Assembly (NCBI GenBank): GCA_910585155.1
Contig: CAJUEC010000040.1
Coordinates: forward strand, 1-21,407
Origin: an uncultured Oscillospiraceae bacterium
GTDB taxonomy: Bacteria; Bacillota; Clostridia; Oscillospirales; Oscillospiraceae
Length of the DNA: 21,407 bases
Direction: 5' to 3'
Shown: one piece after another, positions 1-6,521 of the stretch
Layout: each line of letters begins with the position of its first letter
How positions within the stretch are numbered: position 1 is the stretch's first letter
Notes under the pieces: model-generated
What the model was told of the DNA's origin: nothing
The model's database searches: none
The model's input: only the letters and a program-made list of their open reading frames with translations
Position numbers and translations under genes: made by a program

Positions 1-1107
1 TACGTCCACAACGACACCTGCTACCCCGCCCTGCTGGTCATCGGCCAGCTCATCGACGCCATCAAGAACGGCGGCTACGACCCCCACAAGGTGGCCCTGT
101 TCATCACCCAGACCGGGGGCGGCTGCCGGGCGTCCAACTACATCCACCTGCTGAGAAAGGCCCTGGAGAAGGCGGGGCTGGAGTTCGTCCCCGTCATCTC
201 GGTGAACCTGTCCGGCCTGGAGAAAAACCCCGGCTTCTCCCTCACCCTCCCCCTGGTGCGCAAGCTCATCTACGCCATGCTGTACGGCGATCTGCTGGTA
301 AACGCCGCCAACCAGGTGCGGCCCTACGAGCTGGCCCCCGGCAGCGCCGACCGGACGCTGGCGGAGTGGCAGAGCAGGCTCATCCACGGCTTCCAGGCGG
401 GCCAGGGCATGAGCCGGAAGCAGATGCGGGCCAATTTTGACGCCATCCTGGCGGACTTCGCCGCCATCCCCGTGTCCGGCGAGGAGAAGGTCCGGGTGGG
501 GGTCGTGGGTGAAATTTATGTCAAGTTCTCCCCCCTGGGCAACAACAATCTGGAGGACTTCCTGCTCTCCGAGGGGGCGGAGCCGGTGGTGCCCGGCCTC
601 ACCGACTTCATGATCTTCAAGATCTTCAACCGGGAGGTGGACGTGAACATCTACGGCGGGCTGTGGGTCAAGAAGAAGTTCTGCCAGATTTTCAAGGGCT
701 ACGTCGAGGCCTGCCAGCGGGACATGATCGAGGCCCTCCAAAAGACCCGCTTCCGCGCCCCCGGCACCTTCGAGAACATGCACAAGCTGGTGCAGGGCTA
801 CCTGGGCGACGGCAACAAGATGGGGGAGGGCTGGCTGCTCACCGGCGAGATGCTGGAGCTCATCCACTCCGGGGTGCCCAACATCGTGTGCACCCAGCCC
901 TTCGGCTGTCTGCCCAACCACATTGTGGGCAAGGGGATGATCCGGCGGCTCAAGGACGACTACCCCAGCTCCAACATCGTGGCCATCGACTACGACCCCG
1001 GAGCCACCAAGATCAACCAGGAGAATCGGATCAAGCTGATGCTGGCCAACGCCAAGGCACTGGCCAAACAGGAGACGGAGAAGGTGCCCGCGGGGGCGGG
1101 CGTATGA
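1..1107 (+). CDS. Acyl-CoA dehydratase activase-related protein, C-terminal part (5' truncated by window)
   Basis: The reading frame is open from base 1, so the gene starts upstream of the window; about 368 C-terminal residues are visible. The text resembles the C-terminal part of the large (about 1,400-residue) proteins related to the 2-hydroxyglutaryl-CoA dehydratase activator and dehydratase subunits. Recognisable features are the opening NDTCYPA segment, ITQTGGGCRASNY near residues 36-48, and a late QPFGCLPNHIVGKG segment. In the family, ATP-dependent activators feed electrons to the [4Fe-4S] dehydratase, and the conserved Cys residues in these segments fit cluster binding. The physiological substrate of these long stand-alone versions is not settled. 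The family call comes from memory of the sequence pattern. The stop is 13 bp before the next start codon, with an AGGAGGG site between, so the next frame was probably co-transcribed. Confidence 0.82.
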   Translation, partial: YVHNDTCYPALLVIGQLIDAIKNGGYDPHKVALFITQTGGGCRASNYIHLLRKALEKAGLEFVPVISVNLSGLEKNPGFSLTLPLVRKLIYAMLYGDLLVNAANQVRPYELAPGSADRTLAEWQSRLIHGFQAGQGMSRKQMRANFDAILADFAAIPVSGEEKVRVGVVGEIYVKFSPLGNNNLEDFLLSEGAEPVVPGLTDFMIFKIFNREVDVNIYGGLWVKKKFCQIFKGYVEACQRDMIEALQKTRFRAPGTFENMHKLVQGYLGDGNKMGEGWLLTGEMLELIHSGVPNIVCTQPFGCLPNHIVGKGMIRRLKDDYPSSNIVAIDYDPGATKINQENRIKLMLANAKALAKQETEKVPAGAGV

Positions 1108-1261
1108 GGAGGGAAACTCCATGAAATTAGCGGAAGCCTTACAGGAGCGGGCGGACCTCAACCGCCGCATCCAGCAGCTCCAGCAGCGGCTGGAGAACAA
1201 CGCCATGGTTCAGGAGGGGGAGCGGCCCGCCGAGGACCCGGCGGAGCTGTTGGCCGAGCTG

Positions 1262-1323
1262 GACGGCTGCGCCGATGAGCACTTCAAGGCCATGTCCCTC
1301 ATCCACGCTCTGGGCTGGCGGGA
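1262..1323 (+). repeat. 62-bp direct repeat, copy 1 (partner at 1501-1562)
   Basis: This segment matches 1501-1562 at 60 of 62 positions, and 52 bp (1272-1323 and 1511-1562) are identical. The copies are 239 bp apart. Copy 2 is the natural one: it encodes residues 8-28 of the GNAT protein. Copy 1 is out of place, joined to the DIP1984-like N-terminus at a GACGNCTGC sequence shared by both contexts. Confidence 0.95.
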
Positions 1324-1329
1324 CATCCC

Positions 1330-1458
1330 CACCCGGCTTCGCCGGGCGGGGGCCCCTTTGGATTTTCTGTGCTCGGGCGAAATGAATTCGCCCTGCGCCA
1401 AGAGTTTGTCTGCGGCAAACTGCTTGTACGCGCCACTCGGCGCGGCGTGCCCGCCACC
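1330..1458. repeat. Hairpin-rich spacer between the two repeat copies
   Basis: Four short inverted repeats follow one another: CCCGGC-TTC-GCCGGG near 1331-1345, GGGCGAA-ATGAA-TTCGCCC near 1376-1394, GTTTG-TCTGCGG-CAAAC near 1405-1421, and GCGCC-ACTC-GGCGC near 1430-1443. No protein is recognisable in any frame here. It looks like intergenic repeat material captured between duplicated coding segments rather than gene sequence. Confidence 0.6.
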
Positions 1459-1479
1459 CCAGGGCGTGGAGGTGACGCA

Positions 1480-2040
1480 ATGCGGAACTTGAGATTTGTG
1501 GACGCCTGCACCGATGAGCACTTCAAGGCCATGTCCCTCATCCACGCTCTGGGCTGGCGGGATACGTACGCGGACGCGGTGCCCGCCGACTACATGGCCC
1601 GGGAGATCACCGACGACCGCTGGGTGGAGGTGTTCCGGCAGAATTACGAGACCCAAAACGGCGTCCACGGCCTGCTGCTCTACCGGGGAGACGAGCCGGT
1701 GTCCTGCCTCAACTACTGCAAGGCCCGGACGGTGAACTACAACCCCGGCGACATCTGCACCTTCGACAACGCCGCCTACGCCGACTGGGGGGAGATCGCC
1801 TCCTTCTACACCCACCCGGCGGAGCGGGGGAAGGGCTACGGCGGGCTGCTGTTTGAGGAGGCCTGCCGCCGGATGAAGGAGGCGGGGTTTGCCAACGCCT
1901 TCGTCTTCGTCCTGCGGGAGAACGAGAAGGCCCGGCGGTTCTACTCTGGCCACGGCTTCACCTGGGACGGCACCCACGCCGACATCCCCTTTCCCCACGA
2001 CACCGTCTGCGTGGACCTGCGGTATGTGAAGCGGTTATGA
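1480..2040 (+). CDS. GNAT-family N-acetyltransferase
   Basis: A 186-residue protein that probably transfers an acetyl group from acetyl-CoA to an amine; the substrate is unknown. The start chosen is the ATG at 1480, which has GGAGGTGA 4-5 bp upstream, rather than the open frame extending back to 1369. The acetyl-CoA binding motif RGKGYGG sits near residues 115-121, following the EIASFYTHPAE strand. The later NEKARRFYSGHGF segment is the typical beta5-alpha4 region of GNATs. The N-terminal codons 8-28 are duplicated upstream at 1262-1323. The last nine codons, encoding DLRYVKRL plus stop, are repeated twice downstream in a tandem array. The true ancestral C-terminus may therefore be one of the downstream copies. 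Confidence 0.85.
   Translation: MRNLRFVDACTDEHFKAMSLIHALGWRDTYADAVPADYMAREITDDRWVEVFRQNYETQNGVHGLLLYRGDEPVSCLNYCKARTVNYNPGDICTFDNAAYADWGEIASFYTHPAERGKGYGGLLFEEACRRMKEAGFANAFVFVLRENEKARRFYSGHGFTWDGTHADIPFPHDTVCVDLRYVKRL
1501..1562 (+). repeat. 62-bp direct repeat, copy 2 (inside the GNAT gene)
   Basis: Partner of 1262-1323, with two mismatches (1266/1505 and 1271/1510). This copy lies in its expected place inside the intact acetyltransferase gene, so it is probably the parent sequence. Confidence 0.95.
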
Positions 2041-2197
2041 GGACCAGCCCCTCCCCGCTGCGCGGGGCGGGGTCAGCACACGTGCCTGCGCAGACCTGCG
2101 GTACGTGAAGCAGCTATAGGGGCCAGCCCCTCCCGCTGCGCGGGGCGGGGTCAGCACACGTGCCTGCGCAGACCTGCGCAGCGCGAAAAAGCTGTAA
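2014..2197 (+). repeat. Tandem array of 79, 78 and about 27 bp repeating the GNAT gene end
   Basis: Unit 1 (2014-2092) and unit 2 (2093-2170) are nearly identical and each begins GACCTGCGG. A third, diverged start (2171-2197) follows. Read in the GNAT frame of each unit, the first nine codons give DLRYVKRL-TGA, DLRYVKQL-TAG and DLRSAKKL-TAA, so each unit carries its own stop. The rest of the unit is non-coding and has a CCCCGC-TGC-GCGGGG hairpin and a CACGTGCCTGCGCA segment. The last copy sits directly before the terminator, as an original gene end would. Confidence 0.9.
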
Positions 2198-2203
2198 ACA
2201 CCA

Positions 2204-2238
2204 AAAACCGCCGGGAATGCTCCGTTCCCGGCGGTTTT
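2204..2238 (+). terminator. Intrinsic terminator after the GNAT locus
   Basis: A perfect 14-bp inverted repeat (AAAACCGCCGGGAA, 7-nt loop, TTCCCGGCGGTTTT). It ends in four T on the plus strand and starts with A's, so it could work in both directions. Confidence 0.85.
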
Positions 2239-2340
2239 GACTGCCCAATTTTCCCTTTCCCGCATACACTGGGGCAAAGGGGGTGGTCTGTTACGAAATG
2301 CCGCAATCCCAATTCGTCCCCATCCCAGGGAGCGAACCTG

Positions 2341-2568
2341 GTGGCCGTGGCGGCGGCCCTGTCCGTCTTGATCGCCCAGGGGAAAACGGCGGACGAGCTG
2401 GCCATACTGGCCTCCCTGTTTGACCTGATGCGCAGCAACATTGCCCTGATGGCGCTGAACACGGCCAGCGACGACCTTCAGCCCAATCTGAGCAATACCG
2501 GCTCCGCCGCCGACCGGGCCGAATTCTTCGACTCTCTTATCGGCCCTTCCTCCGATCTGTCTGGATGA
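2341..2568 (+). CDS. Small conserved-looking protein of unknown function; start uncertain
   Basis: This frame gives about 75 residues with a hydrophobic, helix-like core (VAVAAALSVLIAQGKTADEL, then LFDLMRSNIALMALN) and a polar tail. It looks like a family of small Firmicute proteins that begin with an Asn/Ser-rich stretch followed by a similar helix; I cannot name a function. The GTG at 2341 has a modest AGGGAG site 8 bp upstream. However, the same frame reads RNPNSSPSQGANL immediately upstream with no start codon. An ATG at 2298 with a GGGGGTGG site would enter that frame if one C in ATGCCGC were absent, so a frameshift or sequencing error near the start is possible. The 3' end overlaps the convergent uridine phosphorylase gene by 32 bp. 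Confidence 0.5.
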   Translation: MAVAAALSVLIAQGKTADELAILASLFDLMRSNIALMALNTASDDLQPNLSNTGSAADRAEFFDSLIGPSSDLSG

Positions 2569-3310
2569 GCAGCTTTACCGCCTCCACCCCCACACGGATG
2601 GCGGACTCGGTATTCTCGTCCCGGGTCTGGTCCAGTCCGGCGGCGTTGCGCTCCTGGTTCCAGATCACGTGGAAGGCGGAGCCGCACCGCACCCCCCGGT
2701 GGGCCGCCACGGTGAACAGCGCCGCGCTCTCCATCTCGGAGGCCAGCACCCCCAGCCGCTTCCACGCCTCCCACTTCTGCTCCAGCTCGCAGGACACCGG
2801 CATGAGCTGGGGCGAATGCTGGCCGTAGAAGGAGTCCTTGCACTGCACCACCCCGGCGTGCCAGCGGCGGCCCGACGCCCTGGCCGCGTCCACCAGGGCG
2901 GTGAGCACCTCATAGTCCGGCACGGCGGGGAACTCCACGGGGGCATACTCCCGGCTGGTGCCCTCCATGCGGACGGCCCCGGTGGCCACCACAATGTCTC
3001 CGCTGGTCACCTCCAGCTTGATGCCGCCGCAGGTGCCCACCCGGACGAAGGTGTCCGCCCCGATGTTGGCCAGCTCCTCCATGGCGATGGCGGCGGAGGG
3101 CCCGCCGATGCCCGTGGATGTGACCGTCACCCTCTCCCCCAGCAGGGTGCCGGTGTAGGTGACGTACTCCCGGTTGGACGCCACGTGGACGGGTTGGTCA
3201 AAGTACCGGGCGATTTTCTCGCACCGCCCCGGGTCGCCGGGGAGCAGGCAGTACCGCCCCACGTCCCCGGCCTTGCAGTTGATATGAAATTGCTGCTCCG
3301 ACGCAATCAT
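2537..3310 (-). CDS. udp: Uridine phosphorylase
   Basis: A 257-residue enzyme of the nucleoside phosphorylase superfamily that splits uridine with phosphate into uracil and ribose-1-phosphate in pyrimidine salvage. Family landmarks, remembered from E. coli Udp, are PGDPGRCEKIA near residues 24-34, STGIGGPSAAIAMEEL near 65-80, FVRVGTCGGI near 88-97, REYAPVEFPAVPDYE near 119-133 and the ribose-binding ASEMESAALF near 190-199. The length is normal. The ATG start at 3310 has an AGAGGTGGG site, and a promoter lies just upstream at 3341-3369. The gene is monocistronic as far as I can see. A closely related nucleoside specificity cannot be excluded. Confidence 0.88.
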   Translation of the reverse strand: MIASEQQFHINCKAGDVGRYCLLPGDPGRCEKIARYFDQPVHVASNREYVTYTGTLLGERVTVTSTGIGGPSAAIAMEELANIGADTFVRVGTCGGIKLEVTSGDIVVATGAVRMEGTSREYAPVEFPAVPDYEVLTALVDAARASGRRWHAGVVQCKDSFYGQHSPQLMPVSCELEQKWEAWKRLGVLASEMESAALFTVAAHRGVRCGSAFHVIWNQERNAAGLDQTRDENTESAIRVGVEAVKLLIQTDRRKGR

Positions 3311-3340
3311 GTCCCCACCTCTTTCTCTCTGATGTGCTCC

Positions 3341-3369
3341 ATTATACCCCCTCTCCCGGGGAAACGCAA
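3341..3369 (-). promoter_or_regulatory. Promoter for udp
   Basis: On the minus strand: TTGCGT (3364-3369), a 17-bp spacer, and TATAAT (3341-3346). Transcription would begin about 25 bp before the udp start codon. The promoter lies directly behind the lipoprotein stop codon. Confidence 0.75.
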
Positions 3370-3382
3370 GGCGGGAGTTTGC

Positions 3383-3766
3383 CTACCGCTCAAACTGCGC
3401 GCTGAGGAGCACCCCTGTCTCCTTTTCCCAGGCGGTGACATACCAGCGCTCCCCCTCCGGCGGGGCCTCCAAAAGGGAGATCTGCGCCAGCTTCTCCCCC
3501 TCCCCGCCCTCCGGGGACACGCTGTACACCGCCAGAATCACCGGGTACTCCCCCGCCGCGAAGCCGAAGCTCTCCCGCCGCTTCACAGGGGCGCTGCCCG
3601 CCCGCCGGGCGCCCTCAATGTGATCCTCAAAGTCCGCCACCACCGCCACCACGGCCCCATCGCAGGCGTTGACAAAAACCAGATCCGCCTCCTCCTCGCC
3701 GCAGCAGCCGGTCAGGGTACACAGCGCCGCCAAAACCATGAGGCACAGGGTCAAAAACCGCTTCAT
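3383..3766 (-). CDS. Small lipoprotein of unknown function
   Basis: A 127-residue protein beginning with Lys-Arg, a hydrophobic stretch and the lipobox LTGC (residues 18-21). It should therefore be exported, lipidated at Cys21 and held on the outer face of the cytoplasmic membrane. The mature part has a CGEEEADLVFVNACDGAVVA start and resembles a small beta-rich domain; I do not recognise it. The start is the ATG at 3766 with an AGGAG site; the longer frame running back to 4492 is not used because it would be antisense to the regulator genes. It lies 83 bp downstream of the XRE regulator gene and may be co-transcribed with it. A role in the same membrane response is only a guess from position. 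Confidence 0.72.
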   Translation of the reverse strand: MKRFLTLCLMVLAALCTLTGCCGEEEADLVFVNACDGAVVAVVADFEDHIEGARRAGSAPVKRRESFGFAAGEYPVILAVYSVSPEGGEGEKLAQISLLEAPPEGERWYVTAWEKETGVLLSAQFER

Positions 3767-3849
3767 TCTCTGTTCTCCTTTCCAAAATCGGACCGCAAAT
3801 GGACCGCCCATTGCCGGGACGCGGTCATGGGGCCGGCTTCGCCTGATGG

Positions 3850-4062
3850 TCATTCCTCCTCCGGGACAAACTCCAGAATGTCCCCCGGCTGGCAGTCCAG
3901 CGCCCGGCAGATGGCCTCCAGGGTAGAAAAGCGCACCGCCCTGGCCCTGTTGTTTTTCAAAATGGACAGGTTTGCCATGGTCACGTCTACCCGCTGGGAC
4001 AGCTCCCCCAGGGACATCTTCCGGCGCGCCATCATCACGTCCAGGTTGACGATAATTGCCAT
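3850..4062 (-). CDS. XRE-family helix-turn-helix regulator (YozG-like)
   Basis: A 70-residue protein that is almost entirely one Cro/C1-type HTH domain: MMARRKMSLGELSQRVDVTM, then NLSILKNNRARAVRFSTLEA and ICRALDCQPGDILEF. Small regulators of this type are commonly paired with a DUF2975 membrane protein, as here. The ATG at 4062 has a GGAGG site 7-8 bp upstream. The DUF2975 gene lies 72 bp upstream on the same strand, and the pair probably shares the promoter at 4747-4775. The target genes are unknown; autoregulation is usual for this class. Confidence 0.88.
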   Translation of the reverse strand: MAIIVNLDVMMARRKMSLGELSQRVDVTMANLSILKNNRARAVRFSTLEAICRALDCQPGDILEFVPEEE

Positions 4063-4132
4063 ATGCCCGCCCTCCTTGCAGGCGCCCCGCCCCCTGCGGG
4101 GCGGAGACGCAGGATATCCGCCATATGCCCGC
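4058..4132 (-). repeat. Short duplication around the XRE ribosome binding site
   Basis: GCCATATGCCCGCCC occurs twice on the plus strand, at the XRE start codon (from 4058) and about 60 bp away (from 4118), next to the DUF2975 stop. Between them is a CCCCGC-CCCCT-GCGGGG hairpin. The second copy recreates an ATG-like context but lacks the GGAGG site. Confidence 0.6.
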
Positions 4133-4134
4133 CC

Positions 4135-4725
4135 CTAGATAGTCAGGTCGCTTTCCGCCTTCAGCTGGGCGGCCTGCTGGAACAGGGCGGACATGACCAT
4201 GCACAGCAGCCCCGCCATGAGGAAAATGGGGACGAACAGGGCGTTGTAGGTGAGCAAGGGAGCAACGCTCCGATAGTACGCGAACCCCCAGACCAGCCGC
4301 AGAAGCGCCGCCCCGGAGATGAGGAAACAGCAGATGGCCGCCCGCTTCAGGCTTTTGGCGTTGTCCATCACGAAGGGTGTCCCCTTCAGCATGGTGTCCA
4401 GCACCCCCTTGCCCTGCCAGAGGATGACGGCGGTGCATGTGCCGCAGGCCCAGAGGAACACCGTGAGCACGGCCATATAGGCGTCCCCCCACACCGCAAA
4501 CCAGGAGAGGAGGAGCACAATGTCGAAGCAGTAATAGATGTCTGGCACAGGTTCCAGGCCAAACAGATCGGACAGCTCATCAATTCCCCAGCCTACCACC
4601 TCACCGGCAGACGATGTGAATGCCATCATCGGAACCAGAAACAACGCCAGAATATTACACACAAACGTGATGACCACCAGCACCCGCAGCACACGGGCCA
4701 GCTTCTGCACGGGAGTCTGTTCCAT
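4135..4725 (-). CDS. DUF2975 domain membrane protein
   Basis: A protein of about 196 residues with four hydrophobic segments, near residues 10-40, 65-100, 125-150 and 155-185. This layout and the adjacent small XRE regulator match the DUF2975/YozG-type pair found across Firmicutes. Its biochemical role is unknown; the pair is thought to link a membrane signal to the DNA-binding partner, which is inference from co-occurrence. The start chosen is the ATG at 4725, 5 bp after AGAGGTGG; the GTG at 4734 lies inside that site. A promoter directly upstream leaves a very short leader. Confidence 0.82.
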   Translation of the reverse strand: MEQTPVQKLARVLRVLVVITFVCNILALFLVPMMAFTSSAGEVVGWGIDELSDLFGLEPVPDIYYCFDIVLLLSWFAVWGDAYMAVLTVFLWACGTCTAVILWQGKGVLDTMLKGTPFVMDNAKSLKRAAICCFLISGAALLRLVWGFAYYRSVAPLLTYNALFVPIFLMAGLLCMVMSALFQQAAQLKAESDLTI

Positions 4726-4746
4726 TTCAACCACCTCTTGTCCACG

Positions 4747-4775
4747 AGGATACCACCGTCCATATTGTTTGTCAA
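4747..4775 (-). promoter_or_regulatory. Promoter for the DUF2975-XRE genes
   Basis: On the minus strand: consensus TTGACA (4770-4775), 17-bp spacer, TATCCT (4747-4752). The surrounding 60 bp is AT-rich against a GC-rich background. Confidence 0.75.
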
Positions 4776-4815
4776 GTATTTTTTATTGTTTTTCGATAAA
4801 TCCACTGACAGAAGA

Positions 4816-4842
4816 GCACCCCGCGCAGACTGCGCGGGGTGC
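4816..4842 (-). terminator. Terminator hairpin after the CPBP protease gene
   Basis: A perfect 12-bp inverted repeat (GCACCCCGCGCA, loop of 3, TGCGCGGGGTGC) 3 bp beyond the stop codon. It is followed on the minus strand by TCTTCTG, a weak T-tract. Confidence 0.7.
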
Positions 4843-4845
4843 CTC

Positions 4846-5751
4846 TCACTCCTCCCATGGGTCGAAGTCATAGGTCTCAGGCGCTGTGGGCAGCTCACAC
4901 GCCGGCGCCGCTGCCCCCTCGGGCCTGGGCCGGAACAGGGCGGCGATGCTCCTGTGGCAGATCAGCGGGGCAAGGATCCCCGCCGCCGCCAACGCCCCCA
5001 GGAAGATCAGGATTTCCGTTCCCTCCTCTGTCTCCGGGAGGAGGGAGTGGAGCTCGCCAATGGCGTTGAAGGCCACATGGGCCAGGATGGACGGCCAGAT
5101 GGAGCCCAGCCGCAGGTCAATCAGCCCAAACAGCAGCCCGATCACAAAGGTGTAGGCAAACCACACCGGGTGGCCGTGGCACACCCCGAAGATGGCGGCG
5201 GACAGCACCGCGGCCAGCCAGCCGGGCACGGCCTGGGACAGCCGGGTCATCATCAGCCCCCGGAAGATCAGCTCCTCCACCACCGGGGCCACCAGCACCG
5301 TGGCGGCCACGCCGATCAGCCCGCCGGTTCCAATGCTGGAGGACGCCTCGCCATAGCTCTCCAGCCACTCCTCAGGGAGGGCGGACATCACCAGGGTGAT
5401 TATCAGATACAGCGCCGGAGCCAGCGCCACCCCGGACATCAGCCCCGGGCCCTCCACCCTCCGCAGCCACAGGGCGTCCCCCAGCTTCTTGCGCCGGATG
5501 AGATAGATCAGCAGCACCGCCGCGATGGTCAGCAGCCCGGACAGCGCGCTGAACAGCATGGCGTGCTCGTACATCATTTCGTACAGCTCCGCCGCTCTCT
5601 CCGCCTCGCCCATGCCCCCCAACACGCTGGACGCCAGCATCAGCGGCATCATCACCAGCGCCTGCATCCCCAAAAACAGGACCAGATAACACACGGATTT
5701 GCCCAGCGCCACCACCAGCCAGGCCGCCCGTTCTCCAATTTTCTGCCTCAT
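4846..5751 (-). CDS. CPBP-family intramembrane metalloprotease
   Basis: A 301-residue multi-pass membrane protein with the CPBP (CAAX protease/Abi) signature: EELIFRG with Glu159, Glu160 and Arg164, FGVCHGHP with His192, and HVAFN with His225 and Asn229. These residues form the presumed intramembrane metal and catalytic site. Hydrophobic helices lie near 10-45, 65-85, 103-125, 143-157, 178-190, 198-215 and 245-262, followed by an acidic cytosolic-type tail. In bacteria such proteins act in bacteriocin self-immunity, peptide maturation or stress signalling; the substrate here is unknown. Its ATG overlaps the SIR2 stop (ATGA), so the two are translationally coupled. No bacteriocin-like gene is visible nearby. 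Confidence 0.88.
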   Translation of the reverse strand: MRQKIGERAAWLVVALGKSVCYLVLFLGMQALVMMPLMLASSVLGGMGEAERAAELYEMMYEHAMLFSALSGLLTIAAVLLIYLIRRKKLGDALWLRRVEGPGLMSGVALAPALYLIITLVMSALPEEWLESYGEASSSIGTGGLIGVAATVLVAPVVEELIFRGLMMTRLSQAVPGWLAAVLSAAIFGVCHGHPVWFAYTFVIGLLFGLIDLRLGSIWPSILAHVAFNAIGELHSLLPETEEGTEILIFLGALAAAGILAPLICHRSIAALFRPRPEGAAAPACELPTAPETYDFDPWEE

Positions 5752-6470
5752 ACCCGGATCCCTCCCAGCACCTTTCCCAGAGAATCATGGATCACCAGGT
5801 CCGCCTCCCGGTCGTAGGGGGTGGGGTCCCGGTTGATGAGCACCAGCTGATTTCCCCGGTAATAGTTGATGAGCCCCGCGGCGGGGTAGACCACCAGGGA
5901 GGTGCCGCCCACGATGAGCACCTCCGCCTGGGCGATGGCGCGCACCGCGCCCTCCACCGTCTCCTGGTCCAGCCCCTCCTCATAGAGCACCACGTCCGGC
6001 TTCACCAGCGCGCCGCACACCGGGCAGCAGGGCACGTCCTCCCCCTCCGCCACAAAGTCCACGCTGTAGAAGGTCCGGCACTTGGTGCAGTAGTTGCGGT
6101 GGACCGAGCCGTGGAGCTCATACACCGTTCTGCTCCCCGCCAGCTGGTGGAGGCCGTCGATGTTCTGGGTCACCACCGCCCTCAGCTTCCCCGCCCGCTC
6201 CAGCTCCGCCAGCTTCAGGTGGGCGGCGTTGGGCCTGGCGTCCAGGCAGAGCATCTTGTCCCGGTAAAAGCGGTAGAAGTCCTTGGTATGCCGGGCGAAA
6301 TAGGTGTGGCTCAGGATGGTCTCCGGCAGCTGGTCATACTTCTGGCTGTACAGCCCGTCCACGCTGCGGAAATCCGGGATGCCGCTCTCAGTGGACACCC
6401 CCGCCCCGCCGAAAAAGACGATGTTGCCGCTGTTTTCAACCCACTTCTGCAACTGTTCCTGAGGAGTCAT
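5748..6470 (-). CDS. cobB: SIR2-family NAD-dependent protein deacylase
   Basis: A 240-residue sirtuin that removes acetyl groups from lysines using NAD+, releasing nicotinamide and O-acetyl-ADP-ribose. Visible motifs are GAGVS (22-26), ESGIPDFR (28-35), TQNIDGLH (101-108), the catalytic His120 in LHG, zinc cysteines at 128, 131, 149 and 152, and GTSLVVYPAAG near residue 195. The sequence resembles the deacetylase-type Sir2 of Thermotoga. The start has a strong AAAGGAGGGG site, and the gene heads an operon with the CPBP protease. The promoter is embedded in the terminator hairpin of the arginine cluster. The symbol cobB is used in the general bacterial sense. Confidence 0.92.
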   Translation of the reverse strand: MTPQEQLQKWVENSGNIVFFGGAGVSTESGIPDFRSVDGLYSQKYDQLPETILSHTYFARHTKDFYRFYRDKMLCLDARPNAAHLKLAELERAGKLRAVVTQNIDGLHQLAGSRTVYELHGSVHRNYCTKCRTFYSVDFVAEGEDVPCCPVCGALVKPDVVLYEEGLDQETVEGAVRAIAQAEVLIVGGTSLVVYPAAGLINYYRGNQLVLINRDPTPYDREADLVIHDSLGKVLGGIRV

Positions 6471-6492
6471 GCCTCTCCCCTCCTTTGGCTCA

Positions 6493-6521
6493 ATTATAAC
6501 AAAGTCCCCCTTGGGTTACAA
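6493..6521 (-). promoter_or_regulatory. Promoter for the SIR2-CPBP operon
   Basis: On the minus strand: TTGTAA (6516-6521), 17-bp spacer, TATAAT (6493-6498), about 22 bp before the start codon. The -35 box covers the loop and one arm of the inverted repeat at 6502-6530. Confidence 0.75.

Larger units (their letters stand above)
1121..1492 (+). pseudogene. DIP1984-family gene truncated and fused to a duplicated GNAT fragment
   Basis: The frame starts at an ATG with a good AGGAGGG site 7 bp upstream. Residues 1 to about 48 (starting MKLAEALQERADLNRRIQQL, then an NNAMVQEGE segment) look like the coiled-coil N-terminus of DIP1984-family proteins, which are normally about 150 residues. After LAELDGC the frame runs into ADEHFKAMSLIHALGWRD, the same words that follow the start of the GNAT protein encoded at 1480. 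The frame then crosses low-complexity spacer sequence and ends after 123 residues, overlapping the GNAT start by 13 bp. The DIP1984 C-terminus is not found elsewhere in the window. I infer a broken gene made by a deletion or duplication at a short homology. A short chimeric protein could still be translated. Confidence 0.7.

Noticed and set aside
2014..2197. CRISPR array
   Set aside because: The repeats are directly adjacent with no unique spacers, and there are only two full units.
3383..4492. 369-codon minus-strand frame that includes the lipoprotein
   Set aside because: The upstream 240 codons overlap the XRE and DUF2975 genes in another frame; the signal peptide and AGGAG site fix the start at 3766.
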